DNA from: Vanilla planifolia
Taxonomy: Eukaryota > Streptophyta > Magnoliopsida > Asparagales > Orchidaceae
NCBI GenBank assembly: GCA_023846275.1
Contig: JAIUJO010003810.1
Location: 16,210 to 80,209, forward strand
Direction: 5' to 3'
Length of the DNA stretch: 64,000 nt
The number at the start of each line of letters is the position of its first letter. Position 1 is the first letter of the stretch. The position numbers and the translations under genes are program-made. Of this stretch, positions 1 through 13,706 are shown piece by piece. Under the pieces are notes generated by a model that did not search any database, was not told the DNA's origin, and worked only from the letters and a program-made list of their open reading frames with translations.

Positions 1-3000
1 ACATGCACACAAAAACACACACACAGAGTGTAAGCTTGCACAAGCACACATACCCATTGGCATAGATATGCAATTACACAAGCATATGCACATGCACACA
101 AGCACCAACACACAAACACACACACATGTACCCATCTACACACATGCACACCTATGCATACCTTCAAACACACATCACTATGCAAACACAAGCACATGCA
201 CACGGACATACACATGCTTATACTCAAATGCACATGCATAAAAAATACACATGCATGCACACATGCAAGCACAACAATATGAATAGACACACTCTCACAC
301 ATGCACACACACACACAAGCACACACATGCACACACACACACACACGTGCACATAGATACACACACATGCATTAACATAGCCCTAATTGCACACACATAC
401 AATTGTGCAAATGCATGTACGAATGCACACACATACACACACGTGCATAATAACACATACATGTACACACATGCTAAGATCTATGCACTCATGCTTACAC
501 ACTCAACCATAAATATGAACACATACACAAAATTACACACACATTCACATACATATACACAAAAGCACATACACACACACACACACGCAAACATATGTAT
601 ACACACATGGATAAACATATGCACACACATGAACAAAGACTACAGCACACCCATACACAAATACACACACATACACAGACACATACCCACACACACTGAC
701 ACAAACACACACAAAGATGCACACACACGAACACAAAGACACACACATGCACACACCTGCATGCACAAATGTATGTTCATACACATAAACAACCATTCAC
801 ATGCACACACACACATGCACATGCACACATAAGTAAAGATACATGCATCCACACTCCCATATAAGGAAACATGCACACAAACTCACTCACAGGTACAAAC
901 ACATGTGCATGCACACTTAGAAACAGAAACACATGCATGCATACACAAATGCACGTACACACACACACATATGCATACTCATATGCTCACACACAAACAC
1001 ACTCATGAATAACCACGTGTGCATGCACTTGCATGCACACACACACATGTCAACTTGCACATAACACTTGCACAATCAAAAGTGCAAATATGTGTAATAC
1101 ATAACCAAAGATACTCACATAAACACATGCACACACATGTGGACATGCATGCAAACATATACAAGAATGTACAAACAGAGACTTGCATAATCACACACAG
1201 CCCCCACTCACATTTGTACGAATTCTCATACACATGTGCCCCAAGCACACACACAGAGGCGCCCAAGTGGACACACACAAATCTCAACACACACCCACAC
1301 ATACATAAGAACACACACACATGCATACATAAATACCCTCGCACACATGCACACACATGCCCACAAACCCATAGACATGCATACACATGCACTTTCACAC
1401 ACATGCATACAGATGCACTTTCACACACTTGCATATGCACATAGACCCATACATAGCCACACACATGCATGCACATGGCAACACACAAACATGCACACAC
1501 ACACACACACTCACATGCAAAATCAAAATACATAGATAAGCCACACATGCATAAGAGCAAACAAGAAAATAAATGCATAAGAACTCACAAACACATGTGA
1601 ACACATGTAAGCACAAGCACACTAACACACACCCACACATATGCACATGCAAAAACACAAATGCATAGCACACACATTCTCACATGCATGTCCATATACA
1701 TGCATATGGATGCACACACAGACCCACTTAGATGAACACACATGCACACAAACATACATACACAAAGAATAGAAAGACACACAAACACGTATGCACCCAT
1801 GCACACATAACCACACCTGCACACACACATTTACAGACTAGCACCAACACACACACACATGCACATGCACACACATGCACACACACATGCACATGCACAC
1901 ACATGCACACACACATGCATACACAAGCACACATACATGCATGCAAACATCCAAACTCATATGCACACATGCACACTTACAAGAAGACATGCACAAATAT
2001 AAGTACATGCTTACACATATACCCACTTACACACATACATGCATCCACACACAAAACACCCACATGTGCACACACATCAGCAAACTCATGCACACACATA
2101 CAAACACACGTGTGCATGCATGCACATGCACATACACTCCAATACACAAACACACATATGCACTCACAAATACACACACATAGACACTCACACACAGACA
2201 TACACAAATGCACAAATGCATGTGGGTAAGCACACACACATGCCCACACCCTCACACATTGATGCACAAACTATCACACTTGCTCACATACAGGAATAAG
2301 CATAAATGAACAGAAATGCACACACTTATACGCATATAAACTCACCCTCACACCTACGCACACAAACACAAATGCGAACACATGCAAACCCACAAATGCA
2401 CACACACGCACATGGAAATACACACTGGCACACACTTGCACACATCCACACTTGCATGTAGATACACACACACATGCTTAAATTCCCACACACACATATA
2501 TCCTCATGTGCACACACACATACACTTGCACACAAGCACATGAATGCTTATAGTGATGCACACAAGCACATGAACACACACACACACATGCATGCACTTG
2601 TAGACACGCATTCATTGTTTCTTACACATAAGTAGGCACACATAGATAAGCATGAACACACACACGCATATGCACATGCACACACACACACACACACACA
2701 CATACATGAACATAGAGAAAAATACATGCACACACACACACACCCCGATACACAATCCCGTACACAAACATATGAACATATGAGCACATTCACAAACACA
2801 CTCTCTCACACAAACACATGCACATAGGTATGCACACACTCATGAGGATGTAAACACACCCACATGCACACAAATATACATGCATAGGCACACATGCATG
2901 CACACACACACATGATCATTCACATGCATGCACACAATAATGAATGTATAGACACATGCACACGCATGAATGCAAGCATGCAAATGCACATACACATACA

Positions 3001-6000
3001 CATGGACACCCAAATGCATTCACATGCACAGACATGCATGCACACACAAACACACACAAAGGCATGCAAACACACCGACAGTCATGGACACACAAACATG
3101 CAATGTACACTCATACTCACACACACGTGAGCGACCATATGTACACATGCACATGCACACATGCAAGCATACCCAAGCACAAAAATGTGCTCACACCTGC
3201 ACACACACACAAACTGACATGCACACATGAGCACAAACACACACACACACACACATTTACCCATAAACACACTCACACTTATGCACACATACACATGCAT
3301 GCACTTGCTCACACACACACACACACATGCATAGTCAAACACACTTGTACATGTGCACCCATCTGGTCACTAACATGCCCACTTACATGGAAACACAAGT
3401 ACATATGCACACTCAAATGGTCACACAAGTACACATACACACACACACACACATGCTTAATCACACAGACACTTGCACACACATGAACAAATAAAACCAC
3501 ATGCACCCATGCTTGCACACATGCACACATGGAAAAAGCACAAAGACACACACGTACACACACACATGCACACACGTGCTCAAACAAACAATGTACATAC
3601 ACTAAGATGCCTCACACACAAAACATACATATGCACACATACATATGAAAACACACACACACACACGCAAATGCATAGGCACATTCACATAGAAAAACAT
3701 ATGCATAGACACATGCACCCTCATAGACACACATGTTAGCACATAAAGATGCCCACATGTGCACATACACATACACACACATGCACATACATTCATGTAG
3801 ACACTTGCATATGTACACCCATATTCTTTCACACATTTAAGTGCACACATATGCACACACACACACACAAGCATGCATGCTCACAACCATGCACAAACAT
3901 GCACATGTATTCACACATACATTCACAAAAAAACACATAAGCACATGCACAAACAAACAAAAACATGGATATGCGCACACACACCCATGCACACGAACAC
4001 AAAAAAATGCATGCAGACATAGCTGCAAGTACACCCACTCACATTCACACACTCGCACAAGTACACATGCACACAAGCACGCACATTCACACATGCACAC
4101 ACTTGAACATGCTTACACACATATGCACACACATAGACACAAATGCACATTCACACACGCACACACATGAACATGAAACACATTTACATGTGTCCATGTG
4201 CACACCCATGCACAATGGTGCACAAAAACACATATGCACATACACAAATGCACCCACATACACATCCACAGATACAAGCACACATACACACACACACACA
4301 AGCACTCCAACATGCATATGTGTGCATGTGTAAATGGATGAACACACACACACACATACATGTATGTTGATACACACACACCTGCACACATACACACATG
4401 TATATAGACACGCACATATATACATATGCACACACATGTCTACACATGTAAACTTAGAAACATGCTCACGTACACGCAAGGACAAGTGCATATAGATTTA
4501 GAGTCACACAAATATATACACATGTGTGCATGTGCATACAACCTCACACACACATTCAAACAAATGAAGACATATGCAAACACATAAGCGCACATGCACA
4601 TGCGCACAAGCATGTGCATGCATGTACATTTAAATGAACATATAGACATGTGCACATGCACACATACACACACACCCACACAAATAAATGCATGCTAGTA
4701 CCCACAAATTCTCCCTCACACATGTGCAAGTATGTACATATAAACATATGCATACACACACAAGCATGAATGCATGCACACACACACACAAAGACCAACA
4801 CAAACATCCCCAACATATACATGCAAGCATGCATGCATGCACAAGCATAGAAATAAGCCCCCAAACACAAGCACACATATACACACACATACACTATGCA
4901 CAAAGATACACAGTCACGAACACACATGCATGTACATAGCCACGCTTGCTAGTACCAACAAATTCTCCCTCACACATGTGCATCTGTGCACATATAAACA
5001 TAAGCATACACACACAAGCATGAATGCATGCACACACATGCACGTAGACCAACACACACATTCTCACACATACACATGCAAGCATGCATGCATGCAAAAG
5101 CATAAAAATAAGCCCCAAACACAAGCACACATATACACACACACATACAACATGCACAAAGATACACATAGTCACAAACTGAGATGCATCTCTATAGCCA
5201 CACATGTACACATCCAATCATATTCACATGCATCGTCACACACATAAGCATGCACACACAGACATACAAACACCCCCAAGCATAGGCATACACAAACATG
5301 GGAGCATGTACTCACATAAACACACACTCACACCTACACACAATCATGCATGCATGCATAGCACATACATGTTCACACACATGCCCACACACATGTATAC
5401 ACACATACTAATACAAACACATGTGCACACTTACATGCACACATGCAAATGTAAACGCACCAGCATACACACACACACACACATACTCATTCACATAAGC
5501 ATTCCAACATACATACCAACACATGCACATGAATAAACAAATTCACTCTCACAAGTACCCAAACATGTAGCTACACATGCACAAAAGCACACAAGCACAC
5601 ACATATACATGCACAAACACACACACTCAAATGTAAATAAACCCATGTGCATATGCACACACACACACACATAAATACATACACACACATGAACATGCAC
5701 ACAAACATACACAAACAAATGCATATGCACACACACTCGCATGCATGCACATATGTAGACATGTATGCAAACACAAACGCATGCACATACACACAAATGG
5801 CAACACTGGAATGCCTACACGCACCCACACACAGCCACAGACATATGTGAATGCACACACACTCATGCAAGTGCACACACATACATACACACCCAACACA
5901 AAAGTATACATACATGAAAATACATACACAAACACACACATAAGCACACGCATAAGCACAAACATGCATAATCACACACACGTACACCATATGCACACAC

Positions 6001-9000
6001 GCATTGACACACATACACACATGCATGCATGTTTGTGCTCATGCATACACTAACACCTACACACACCTACACAGATGAACTCACACACACACATGCCTAA
6101 AACACACAAATGCATACATGCATACATACCAAAATGCACATGCACACACAGATCCACACACACACACACACACTGACACACACATTTCCACACAAACATA
6201 GACAAACTCACATACACGTCCACACACACACGTATGCATTTGCATGTGCACAGTCATGCAAATACATAGACATGCAAATACACATGCATGCACACAAAGA
6301 TGCATAGAAATGTGCTCACCTAAATCCAACACACATACACCCACATGCATATACACACACATGAAAACATACATGTACCACACACACACTTACACACATG
6401 AAAACACATTAAAAAACATACATATACTCATATGCATACACATTTGTGCCAATGTAAACACATATATAAAAACATTTATGCACAACACAAACACATATCA
6501 ACAATCAACACCCACACACACACACATATGCACATACTAATAAGGACACGGATGCATGCACACACACATGAACACACATACACATGCACTCACCCTTGCA
6601 AACACAAGCAGACACACACACATGTGAAGGCATGCATGACCAAATCCACACACACATCCATTCACAATTCTACATATACATAACCACACACACGCACAAG
6701 CACCCATATATACACACATGCACCCAGACACACACACATGTTGCCATAGACATGAACATGCATACACACATAGAAGCTCACACATGTACACATATGCACA
6801 TAGAAGCACATATGCATAAACACACACACATGCATGTGTACAATTGTGCCCACACTTGGACAAGCACACGCATAGGTGCACACACAAACGTGCACATTTG
6901 CACATCAAGGCATGCTCATATGGACACACAATACACACATGTTCACAAACATGTGTGTGTAATCAAATGCACAAGTACACAAAAAGAAGTGCACACATGC
7001 ACACACACCCACACAAGCACAAACAAACACACACTTATGCACACATACACATGGAGGCAAGTACATGCACCCCCATATGCACACACAAAACAACCAACAT
7101 ACAGACATGCAAGCATGCACACATGCACATGCACACAAATTGATAATCATACACACACACATGTACATGCCTACTTGCACATGCATGCATCTACACTAAA
7201 CTTACAAACACACACACTTAGAAGCATGTGTTTGTAGAGACACACATGAAAACATAAGCACACTTACACACAAATGCACACACATATGCACTTATATCAT
7301 AGACACATATGTACATACATACACACAAGCATACATGCACACACATGCACGCATACACACACGTGCAAATGCATAAACATGCATACATATGCAAACACAT
7401 GTGCATACATGCATGTTCAAACACACACAAATGTACACATACCAACATGCACATACACCCACAGAAACACATGTAGATAGCACACACCTACTCATGAAAG
7501 CGTGCACACACAAATTTAATAAGCACACATGTACACATGTATACATGCATACAAGCACATGCATGCATGCACACACACACACGTGCATATACAATTGTAC
7601 ACACATACCCAAAACTAAACACTCACACACATACACATGCATATTTACATGCACACACATCCATACATACGTGCTCACATGCCACACAAGCACACATGCA
7701 CATTCTTAAACATACATTCACATATGCATGCATGCACACCCACACATGCACAAGCAATTGCATACAAACACATGCATAGACACATGCATAGGCACATGTA
7801 TAAACTCACACACATGTGAACACATGCAAACACACACATGTGAACACAAACTTGCACATACGCACACATGCATTCACAATCACACATGCACACACAAGCA
7901 TACACACAAATGCACACACGTTCAGACGAACAAGCACACATACATGCATATAGAGACTCATGCAAGCACACACACATCTGTGCAAATGTAGAAAGAAACT
8001 CACATACACATGCAGCATACATGAATACACACACGCATGTACATGCACGCATAGATGCACGAACATGTATGCACACAAACCTACATATAAAAACATACAC
8101 ATGTTGAAGCATGTACGTGCATATACACAAACCCATATACACAAAAATGTACACACACACATATGCATAGACATACTCAAACATACACATGCATGTAGAT
8201 ACACACACATGTAGTAGATAATCACACCAATATATGTGCACACAAGTACACCATCCACAACCATACACACATACACAAGAACATGCATGAACATTCACAT
8301 GCAAACACACACGTGCACTCACACACACATGCGGGAACATAAGCTTACAGTTCCACACATGCATGCATGCATAATCATGCACACACATGTGTGCATGCAT
8401 GCATAGAAACATAAATGCTTGCACACATGCACAAAAACACTTACGTACACATACACAAGCAAAGAAAGGCACACATATGCTCAAACACACACACGTGGAC
8501 ATGCTTGCTCACATGTACACATGAACAAATACATATACATACACACACATATAAATACACACATACACACTCACATGTATGCACAAAAATATGTATACAC
8601 ATACGCACACATAGATGCATAGTCACATATACAAAATGTCATGCACACATACACACATGTTGTGCACAAATGCACACCAACTTGCAAACACACAAACTTG
8701 CACATGCACATTTATCTACAAACACACCTACATGGACACAGACATTGACACACACACAAATGCACAGACATAGGCACACATACACACACACGTACAAACA
8801 CACACACATGCACACACACCATAATGCACATAGGCAAACACACACATGCATTCACATACATAGTCATTCATGAACACCAGTACACACAAACATGCGCAGA
8901 CATACACTTTGGCGCACACACACACACATGCACACAAGAATATGCACATACACACACACATGTACACATGTGCAAAGACACACACACGCACAACTACACA

Positions 9001-9450
9001 CTTACACAAATACATGCACACTTACACATTCCCACACACACATGCATGCACAGACACACATTCACATGTGCATGCATATACACACAATCACATGCATGCA
9101 CACATGCATGCATAAGCACATGCACATACGCTTGTGCACACACACAAAAAACACATGCATACACAAGCTCACATGCAACAAAACCCACACACAGACTTCA
9201 ACGCACACACAGACACACACTACATGCACACGCATCACAACATGCACACTTATGCACACATTTGCACAAACGTGAACACACAAATGTGGATATCCATATA
9301 TAGATATACACACATATCCAAACACATGCATAAGCCCTCTCGCACACATAGACATTGACACACATGCATAGACATAGGCACAAACAGACATTCACACATG
9401 CACACACACACACACACATAGACATACAAATGCACAAAAACCCACACATC
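1..9450 (+). repeat. Degenerate AC/ATGC simple-sequence array, block 1
   Basis: The plus strand is almost entirely A and C, with T and G mainly inside ATGC, ATAC and GTGC words. Typical text is ACACACATGCACACAC, with AAAC and TAG as common interruptions. There is no fixed unit length, so this is a degenerate microsatellite-like or satellite-like array and not a clean tandem satellite. Purines and pyrimidines alternate over long stretches. Both strands are open in most frames, giving His/Thr-rich (plus) and Cys/Val-rich (minus) translations that are by-products of composition. The block runs off the left edge of the window and ends at a sharp change to AT-rich ordinary sequence. I see no gene in it. 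Confidence 0.95.
4694..5175 (+). repeat. Imperfect tandem duplication of about 254 bp inside the array
   Basis: Two segments, about 4694-4917 and 4948-5175, share an ordered series of unusual words. These are a GCTAGTACC start, an AAATTCTCCCTCACACATG stretch, CATGAATGCATGCACAC, a run of GCATG words, ATAAGCCCC and CAAAGATACAC. The spacing between matching words is 254 bp at the start and 258 bp at the end. Several of these words do not occur in the surrounding array, so the match is descent by duplication and not chance similarity of low-complexity text. Confidence 0.85.
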
Positions 9451-10084
9451 AATTAGAAAGTTTCAACAACATGTCTCATGAAGTAATCCATAAGTGAAGC
9501 AATGTCAAATAGTGATGGTGGCCATGTGACAACTGTGGCTTAAATGACATATCTAGGAGTCATTGATCAAACTCTTGGTGGAGTAGGTGACCATCAGAAG
9601 TCCATCTCCAAAATATCTACATATTTGATTGTTTGTTCCATCACTTGTTTACAAACGATACAACTAGTTTGCAAAACACTATTCATTCAGTTGCATGATC
9701 ATTAATTTATTATGCTTTGTTATTTATTACTTCCAAAAATATTTTATTTTCTAGTAGCGACAAAAATTCTTTAAAAGAAAAATAATTAATATTTAAAAGG
9801 TAGCCTAAAATAAATAAAACTTTTGCCTAATAGCCTACACACAGCCAAGCCCAAAGACTTGGTCCAAGTGGCCCAAACTTCTACTAAGCAATAAGCCTTG
9901 GGGAGTCATAAGTCAAGAAATAGAGTCTGCCAAATTACGTTAGGATACAGACTTGACCATTGTACAATTTCATTTGCACAAAGAGTAAATCAGGTTATGA
10001 AATAACTCTTAAATTAGCTTAGGTGTAACAAGTTAGGACAGACTCATGAAGCGTTAAGTAATGGGATCGAGTTAGGTGAAACCC
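9451..10084. other. AT-rich ordinary-complexity DNA, unclassified
   Basis: The array stops abruptly and is replaced by mixed-composition DNA that contains no AC/ATGC words. No long reading frame, tRNA or rRNA is visible, and it does not resemble the LTR shared by the Copia copies elsewhere in this window. It includes a stretch with GCCCAA-type words near 9845-9880. It may be the flank or body of another insertion next to the truncated Copia element. I cannot assign it to a family. Confidence 0.5.

Positions 10085-10171
<87 letters not shown>
10085..10171. repeat. (AT)n dinucleotide microsatellite
   Basis: About 87 bp of almost pure alternating A and T, with one AA break near its left end. 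It is different in kind from the surrounding AC-rich array. It lies between two unclassified AT-rich segments and is a likely length-variable site. Confidence 0.95.
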
Positions 10172-10174
<3 letters not shown>

Positions 10175-10829
10175 AGTGAATTAGCTCATTAATTCTTAAG
10201 AGTGGCAAGGGCCAATCGACCCCATTAGACTAACCTTTATGCATAGAGTAAGCATTATAAATACCAAACATCATATACAAGCTTGCGATGTGGGGCAAAA
10301 AATTAGACCTGTTTGCTTCCAAACTGGAGCAAAGCATTTTTTTTCTGACAATGAATTTTCACAATTGAATAACCAGGATCATGTCCTCCTTTATTCCATC
10401 AAACTGGTCATCTGATGAGTAGGGTCAAATTGATGACATTAGCTCCATCATTGGGAATAGGAATTTTTCATGTTACCATCCATCCGAAAAACCTAAACAA
10501 ATGACAGAAATCTTTTTGCATTTGTGGACATCTAGTCACCCATCCATATAGTTCAATCAAACTCTTAAGATTATCTTCACCTTTCTGTATAGTGCTCATA
10601 CACATCAATATCATCTATCCATCATATGAGATCTAATGGTCTAGATGAATTCCTATTTGGATTAAATCTAAACCCTTTATTCTACATTCTAGCAAGTAGC
10701 TCTTATTTTGTCCAGCTATATTGGACCATAATATCTATTCCCACTCATAATCAAAATTCTCGAAAGCTTTTTATATTTTTTTGAAAACAAAAATGTAAGA
10801 TTATTTTGGGTGACCCTTTCTAGCCATTA
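10172..10829. other. AT-rich DNA between the microsatellite and the Copia fossil, unclassified
   Basis: No gene, RNA gene or known repeat family was recognised. The segment contains a promoter-like motif pair on the minus strand near 10255-10295. The boundary with the Copia element to its right is approximate, because recognisable integrase-region coding similarity fades near 10830-10860. No reverse transcriptase or RNase H similarity could be seen here, although that part of a Copia element would be expected next. Confidence 0.45.
10255..10295 (-). promoter_or_regulatory. USE-like plus TATA-like motif pair (weak)
   Basis: Read on the minus strand, CCCCACATCG (10295-10286) is followed after 22 bp by TATTTATAA (10263-10255). 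Plant snRNA promoters use an upstream sequence element close to RTCCCACATCG followed by a TATA box. A spacing in the low twenties is the arrangement known for RNA polymerase III-type plant snRNA genes. The sequence downstream, about 60 bp before the (AT)n tract, matches none of U1-U6 or U3 as I remember them. The same motifs also occur in transposable-element promoters, so this is only a candidate. Confidence 0.25.
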
Positions 10830-10879
10830 AAAAATTTATTATTGTACAACATATTCAAGTATAATAGAGGAGCCGTAGG

Positions 10880-12070
10880 AGTTGGAAGATTAATGATTTT
10901 AACCTTACTAGATCAATATTTTAGGAAGATTCTCTCATCTAATTTTAGATCAAAGTTTCCTAATTCACTTTTCCCATTATTTAAAATGTAACATTTATAA
11001 TCAAATACTTGTAAATGATTATAATTTGGTTTCTTACCAAATGCTAATTCATATGGTGATTTTTTTAATTTCATTTAGAAAAGTATTCTATTTGGAACAT
11101 AGCAAACTATAAGCAAAGATTTTTCCCTAAAGAATTTTGCTATACCATATTCATTCATTATAGTTCTAGCTAAATCCAAAAACTTCAATTTTTGCTCCGC
11201 TATACCATTTTGTTGTGAAGTTTTAGATGCCCCAAAATATGCAAAAAATTCAATGTTATTACAATACTTAATGTATTCATCATTTTTAAATTCTCTTTCA
11301 TTATCACTTCTAATGGCAATTAAGTTATGACTTAACTTTGTAATTTGGTTATCAATATTTGAAATTGTTTACATGATTCACTGTTTTGTCTTAAGAAAGT
11401 AACCCATGCATAGTTGGAATAATCATCTACTACAACTAATCCGTATTCCCATCTCTTAAACTCATGGGATGTATTATTCCAAAAATATTTGTGTTCAAGT
11501 TCCAAAATCTTCTTAGAAGTTACATATTAATTGTTTTGAAAGCTTGCCTTTATTTCCTTTCCTAAATTTTATAGTCCATAAAAAATATTATCTACAAAAG
11601 TTAATTCATGTAAATCTCTTACTATGCTTAATCATTTTCTTAAGATATGTGTACTAGCATGACAAAATCTCTTATGCCATAAATTTGAATCACTAGTATG
11701 TGATGCAAAACACTTTATCAAAGAATTTTTTATAGTTTTTAATCAAGTAAACAAGTATTATTTCTTCTACGTATGACAATTATTATATTTTTATTTTTAC
11801 AATTTTTGCATGTAATAGTATCAAATGAAATACTAAAACTACTCTCACAAAGTTGACTAATGCTAAGTAAATATAATTTAAAACTTGGACAAATAAAACT
11901 ACAATAATTAAAAATATAAGGCACCAAATAATATCAATTCCTTTAATAGATTTCTTTGAATTGTCACCAAGCACAACGTTTCCTCTATTACAGGCCTTTA
12001 GTTAGGTGAATAGCTTGATGTTTCATGACATGTGTATTGAACACCCATTATCTAAGAACCACATGTTCTC
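10880..12070 (-). pseudogene. Copia protease-integrase remnant
   Basis: On the minus strand, a protease-like patch (near 11930-12070) is followed by LLSISQLC, the typical gag-pre-integrase word (near 11850). A HKRF-HAS zinc-binding patch follows near 11650-11690. The integrase core comes next, with the QQNGIAE motif near 11200, then the SPYELAFGKKPN and ILNNGK words of the SH3-like domain (about 10900-11060). Order and spacing are those of Copia pol upstream of reverse transcriptase. The copy is broken throughout, with roughly ten or more disruptions, and is cut off before reverse transcriptase. The match is to family motifs recognised by eye. Confidence 0.8.
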
Positions 12071-12229
12071 ATTGACCTTGTAAAGAAGAAATTCTTACAC
12101 TCAAAAATTAATTGTTAGATTTAGAAACCCAAACCATTTTGGGTTCATTAAATTTAGGAGTAGTTAAACTACTATTTGCCATCACTATCGATGCATAAGT
12201 AGGATAACTTGAAGTGAACAGTATTTGTA

Positions 12230-13659
12230 ATTGTACAAGTATATGAAGTGGGACCTAAAAGAATGCAATAATTATATATAAGTTTATTAAAACAATTTGA
12301 CAAGTAAATATTATTATCAAACTTATGCATATCAAATATTCTAAGAAGTGTAACATCTCTACTAATTGAACTTTGCCCTTGAAAATGAACTACTAATGTG
12401 CAAAGATTTAAAATCAACAAAATCTTTAACTAAAAAAAGCATGCACATTAATGTTTTGTACTAAGTCATCATTTGTATTTTTTATTTAATCACAAATACC
12501 TGAACATTCAAAATATTCCTCTCATGTTTCTTATATTGTTTACTTAAAGTTGTCATACTTTTTACAAAATAAAGAAATTATTTAGCTATTTTTTCATTTG
12601 AATAATTTACCTTTTTCTCACTTGAAGTTGCACTATCTTCTTATTCCTCTTCTTCTCTAGCTATTATGCAAAAGAATCTTTCATTATTATTCTCCTCTTC
12701 ACTTGTACATAATTTTTTGAATCACTCCAAGCTTTTTCAATAGTTTCTTCTTCTTCTCTTTTTTCTTTTTCAACTCTTTCTTGTATGATATGACATGCTA
12801 TTCTAATATGTCTTGTCTTTTTAGATTCATGGCAAATATTTTTCTCTTTCCTTCTTATCATTCTTTTGAAGTTTTGATTTCTATTCTTTCCAATACCATT
12901 AAAAACTTAGATAAGACTTTTAAAATTAAAGCTTTTCAATCATCATCAGTGGATTCCTCTTCTAAAATGCCTTACCCTATCTTCAATACTATTGGTTTTT
13001 CCTTTAATTTTTTTTCTTCCCAATTAATTCTTCTTGTTATTTTCTCCTTTCTATTTCTTGCTCATTTGTCATAAACTCACCCATAAAGTCAACTATTTCA
13101 TCATAGAAATACTTTTTGGGTATCTTGATGGTGGTGGCTAATGGATCATATTCTTTAGGCAAGATTCAAGCCAGCAAGTGCATTAGTAATATTAGTAAAT
13201 CTAATAAACATGCTTTTGATGTACTCATTTGAAAGAATCTTAAATAACTCATAGTCATGTGATATTATGCTTATTTTGTTTTAATCAATCAAAGAAGTTC
13301 TTTCGTATGTTACTTATAATTTATAGCAACTCTCACAAGCAATTTCTAATTTATGATTCTGTTGAATTCTAGGGCATTCAAAGAATAATATAAAATATTT
13401 ATGACCATATCATTTAATTAAACTTTATATTTTTTTACCATCCATTTTATGGAAAGGTTAGGTACAAAAGTTTTTTATGCATTTTCTTTATGAGAAAATC
13501 AAAAGGAAGAAACTTACATCACTTATATTTTTTTATCAACAAATTTTAAATGACTAGTCACCCTAATCTTCCAATAATGACAATAATCATCATAAAAGAG
13601 TGGTGGCTTACTGGCGACACACCTTCACTCAACCTAGTCGAAGCATCATTTTGAGCCAT
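12230..13659 (-). pseudogene. Copia gag remnant (UBN2 and zinc knuckles)
   Basis: The reading begins at an ATG on the minus strand at 13659 (start MAQNDASTR). It continues through a UBN2-type capsid-like region at about 13170-13650, recognisable by the YELFKILSNE and RFTNITNAL words. A CCHC-like knuckle lies near 12790-12834 and is followed by a charged Glu/Lys-rich segment. A coiled, Lys-rich stretch follows, then a second knuckle-like patch near 12240-12300. In family terms this is the nucleocapsid/capsid protein of Copia elements. The copy is broken in several places and cannot be functional. The same domain order appears at 46661-48150 on the plus strand. Confidence 0.75.
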
Positions 13660-13694
13660 AAATCTCCTAAAGAATTTCTTCTCACTAAAAGGGA

Positions 13695-13706
13695 CCTTGC
13701 TCTGAT
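13695..13706 (-). other. Primer-binding region of the minus-strand Copia fossil
   Basis: Immediately inside the LTR end, the minus strand reads ATCAGAGCAAGG. This matches the core of the TGGTATCAGAGC type of primer-binding site that pairs with plant initiator methionyl-tRNA. It fixes the LTR/interior boundary and the orientation of the element. Confidence 0.7.

Noticed and set aside
1-9450. CRISPR array
   Set aside because: There are no fixed direct repeats with unique spacers, no leader and no cas genes. The repetitiveness is degenerate short words.
10172-10829. Reverse transcriptase or RNase H remains of the truncated Copia element
   Set aside because: Looked for on the minus strand, but no recognisable catalytic-region motif or ordered similarity was found.
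11783-11974. Small minus-strand frame with membrane-like hydrophobic residues
   Set aside because: It overlaps the gag-pre-integrase part of the Copia fossil. The hydrophobic stretch is an alternative reading of AT-rich retroelement sequence and not a separate gene.
12781-13074. A 97-codon plus-strand frame inside the Copia fossil
   Set aside because: It is antisense to the gag remnant. Phe/Ser/Leu richness comes from the complement of a Lys/Glu-rich gag segment.
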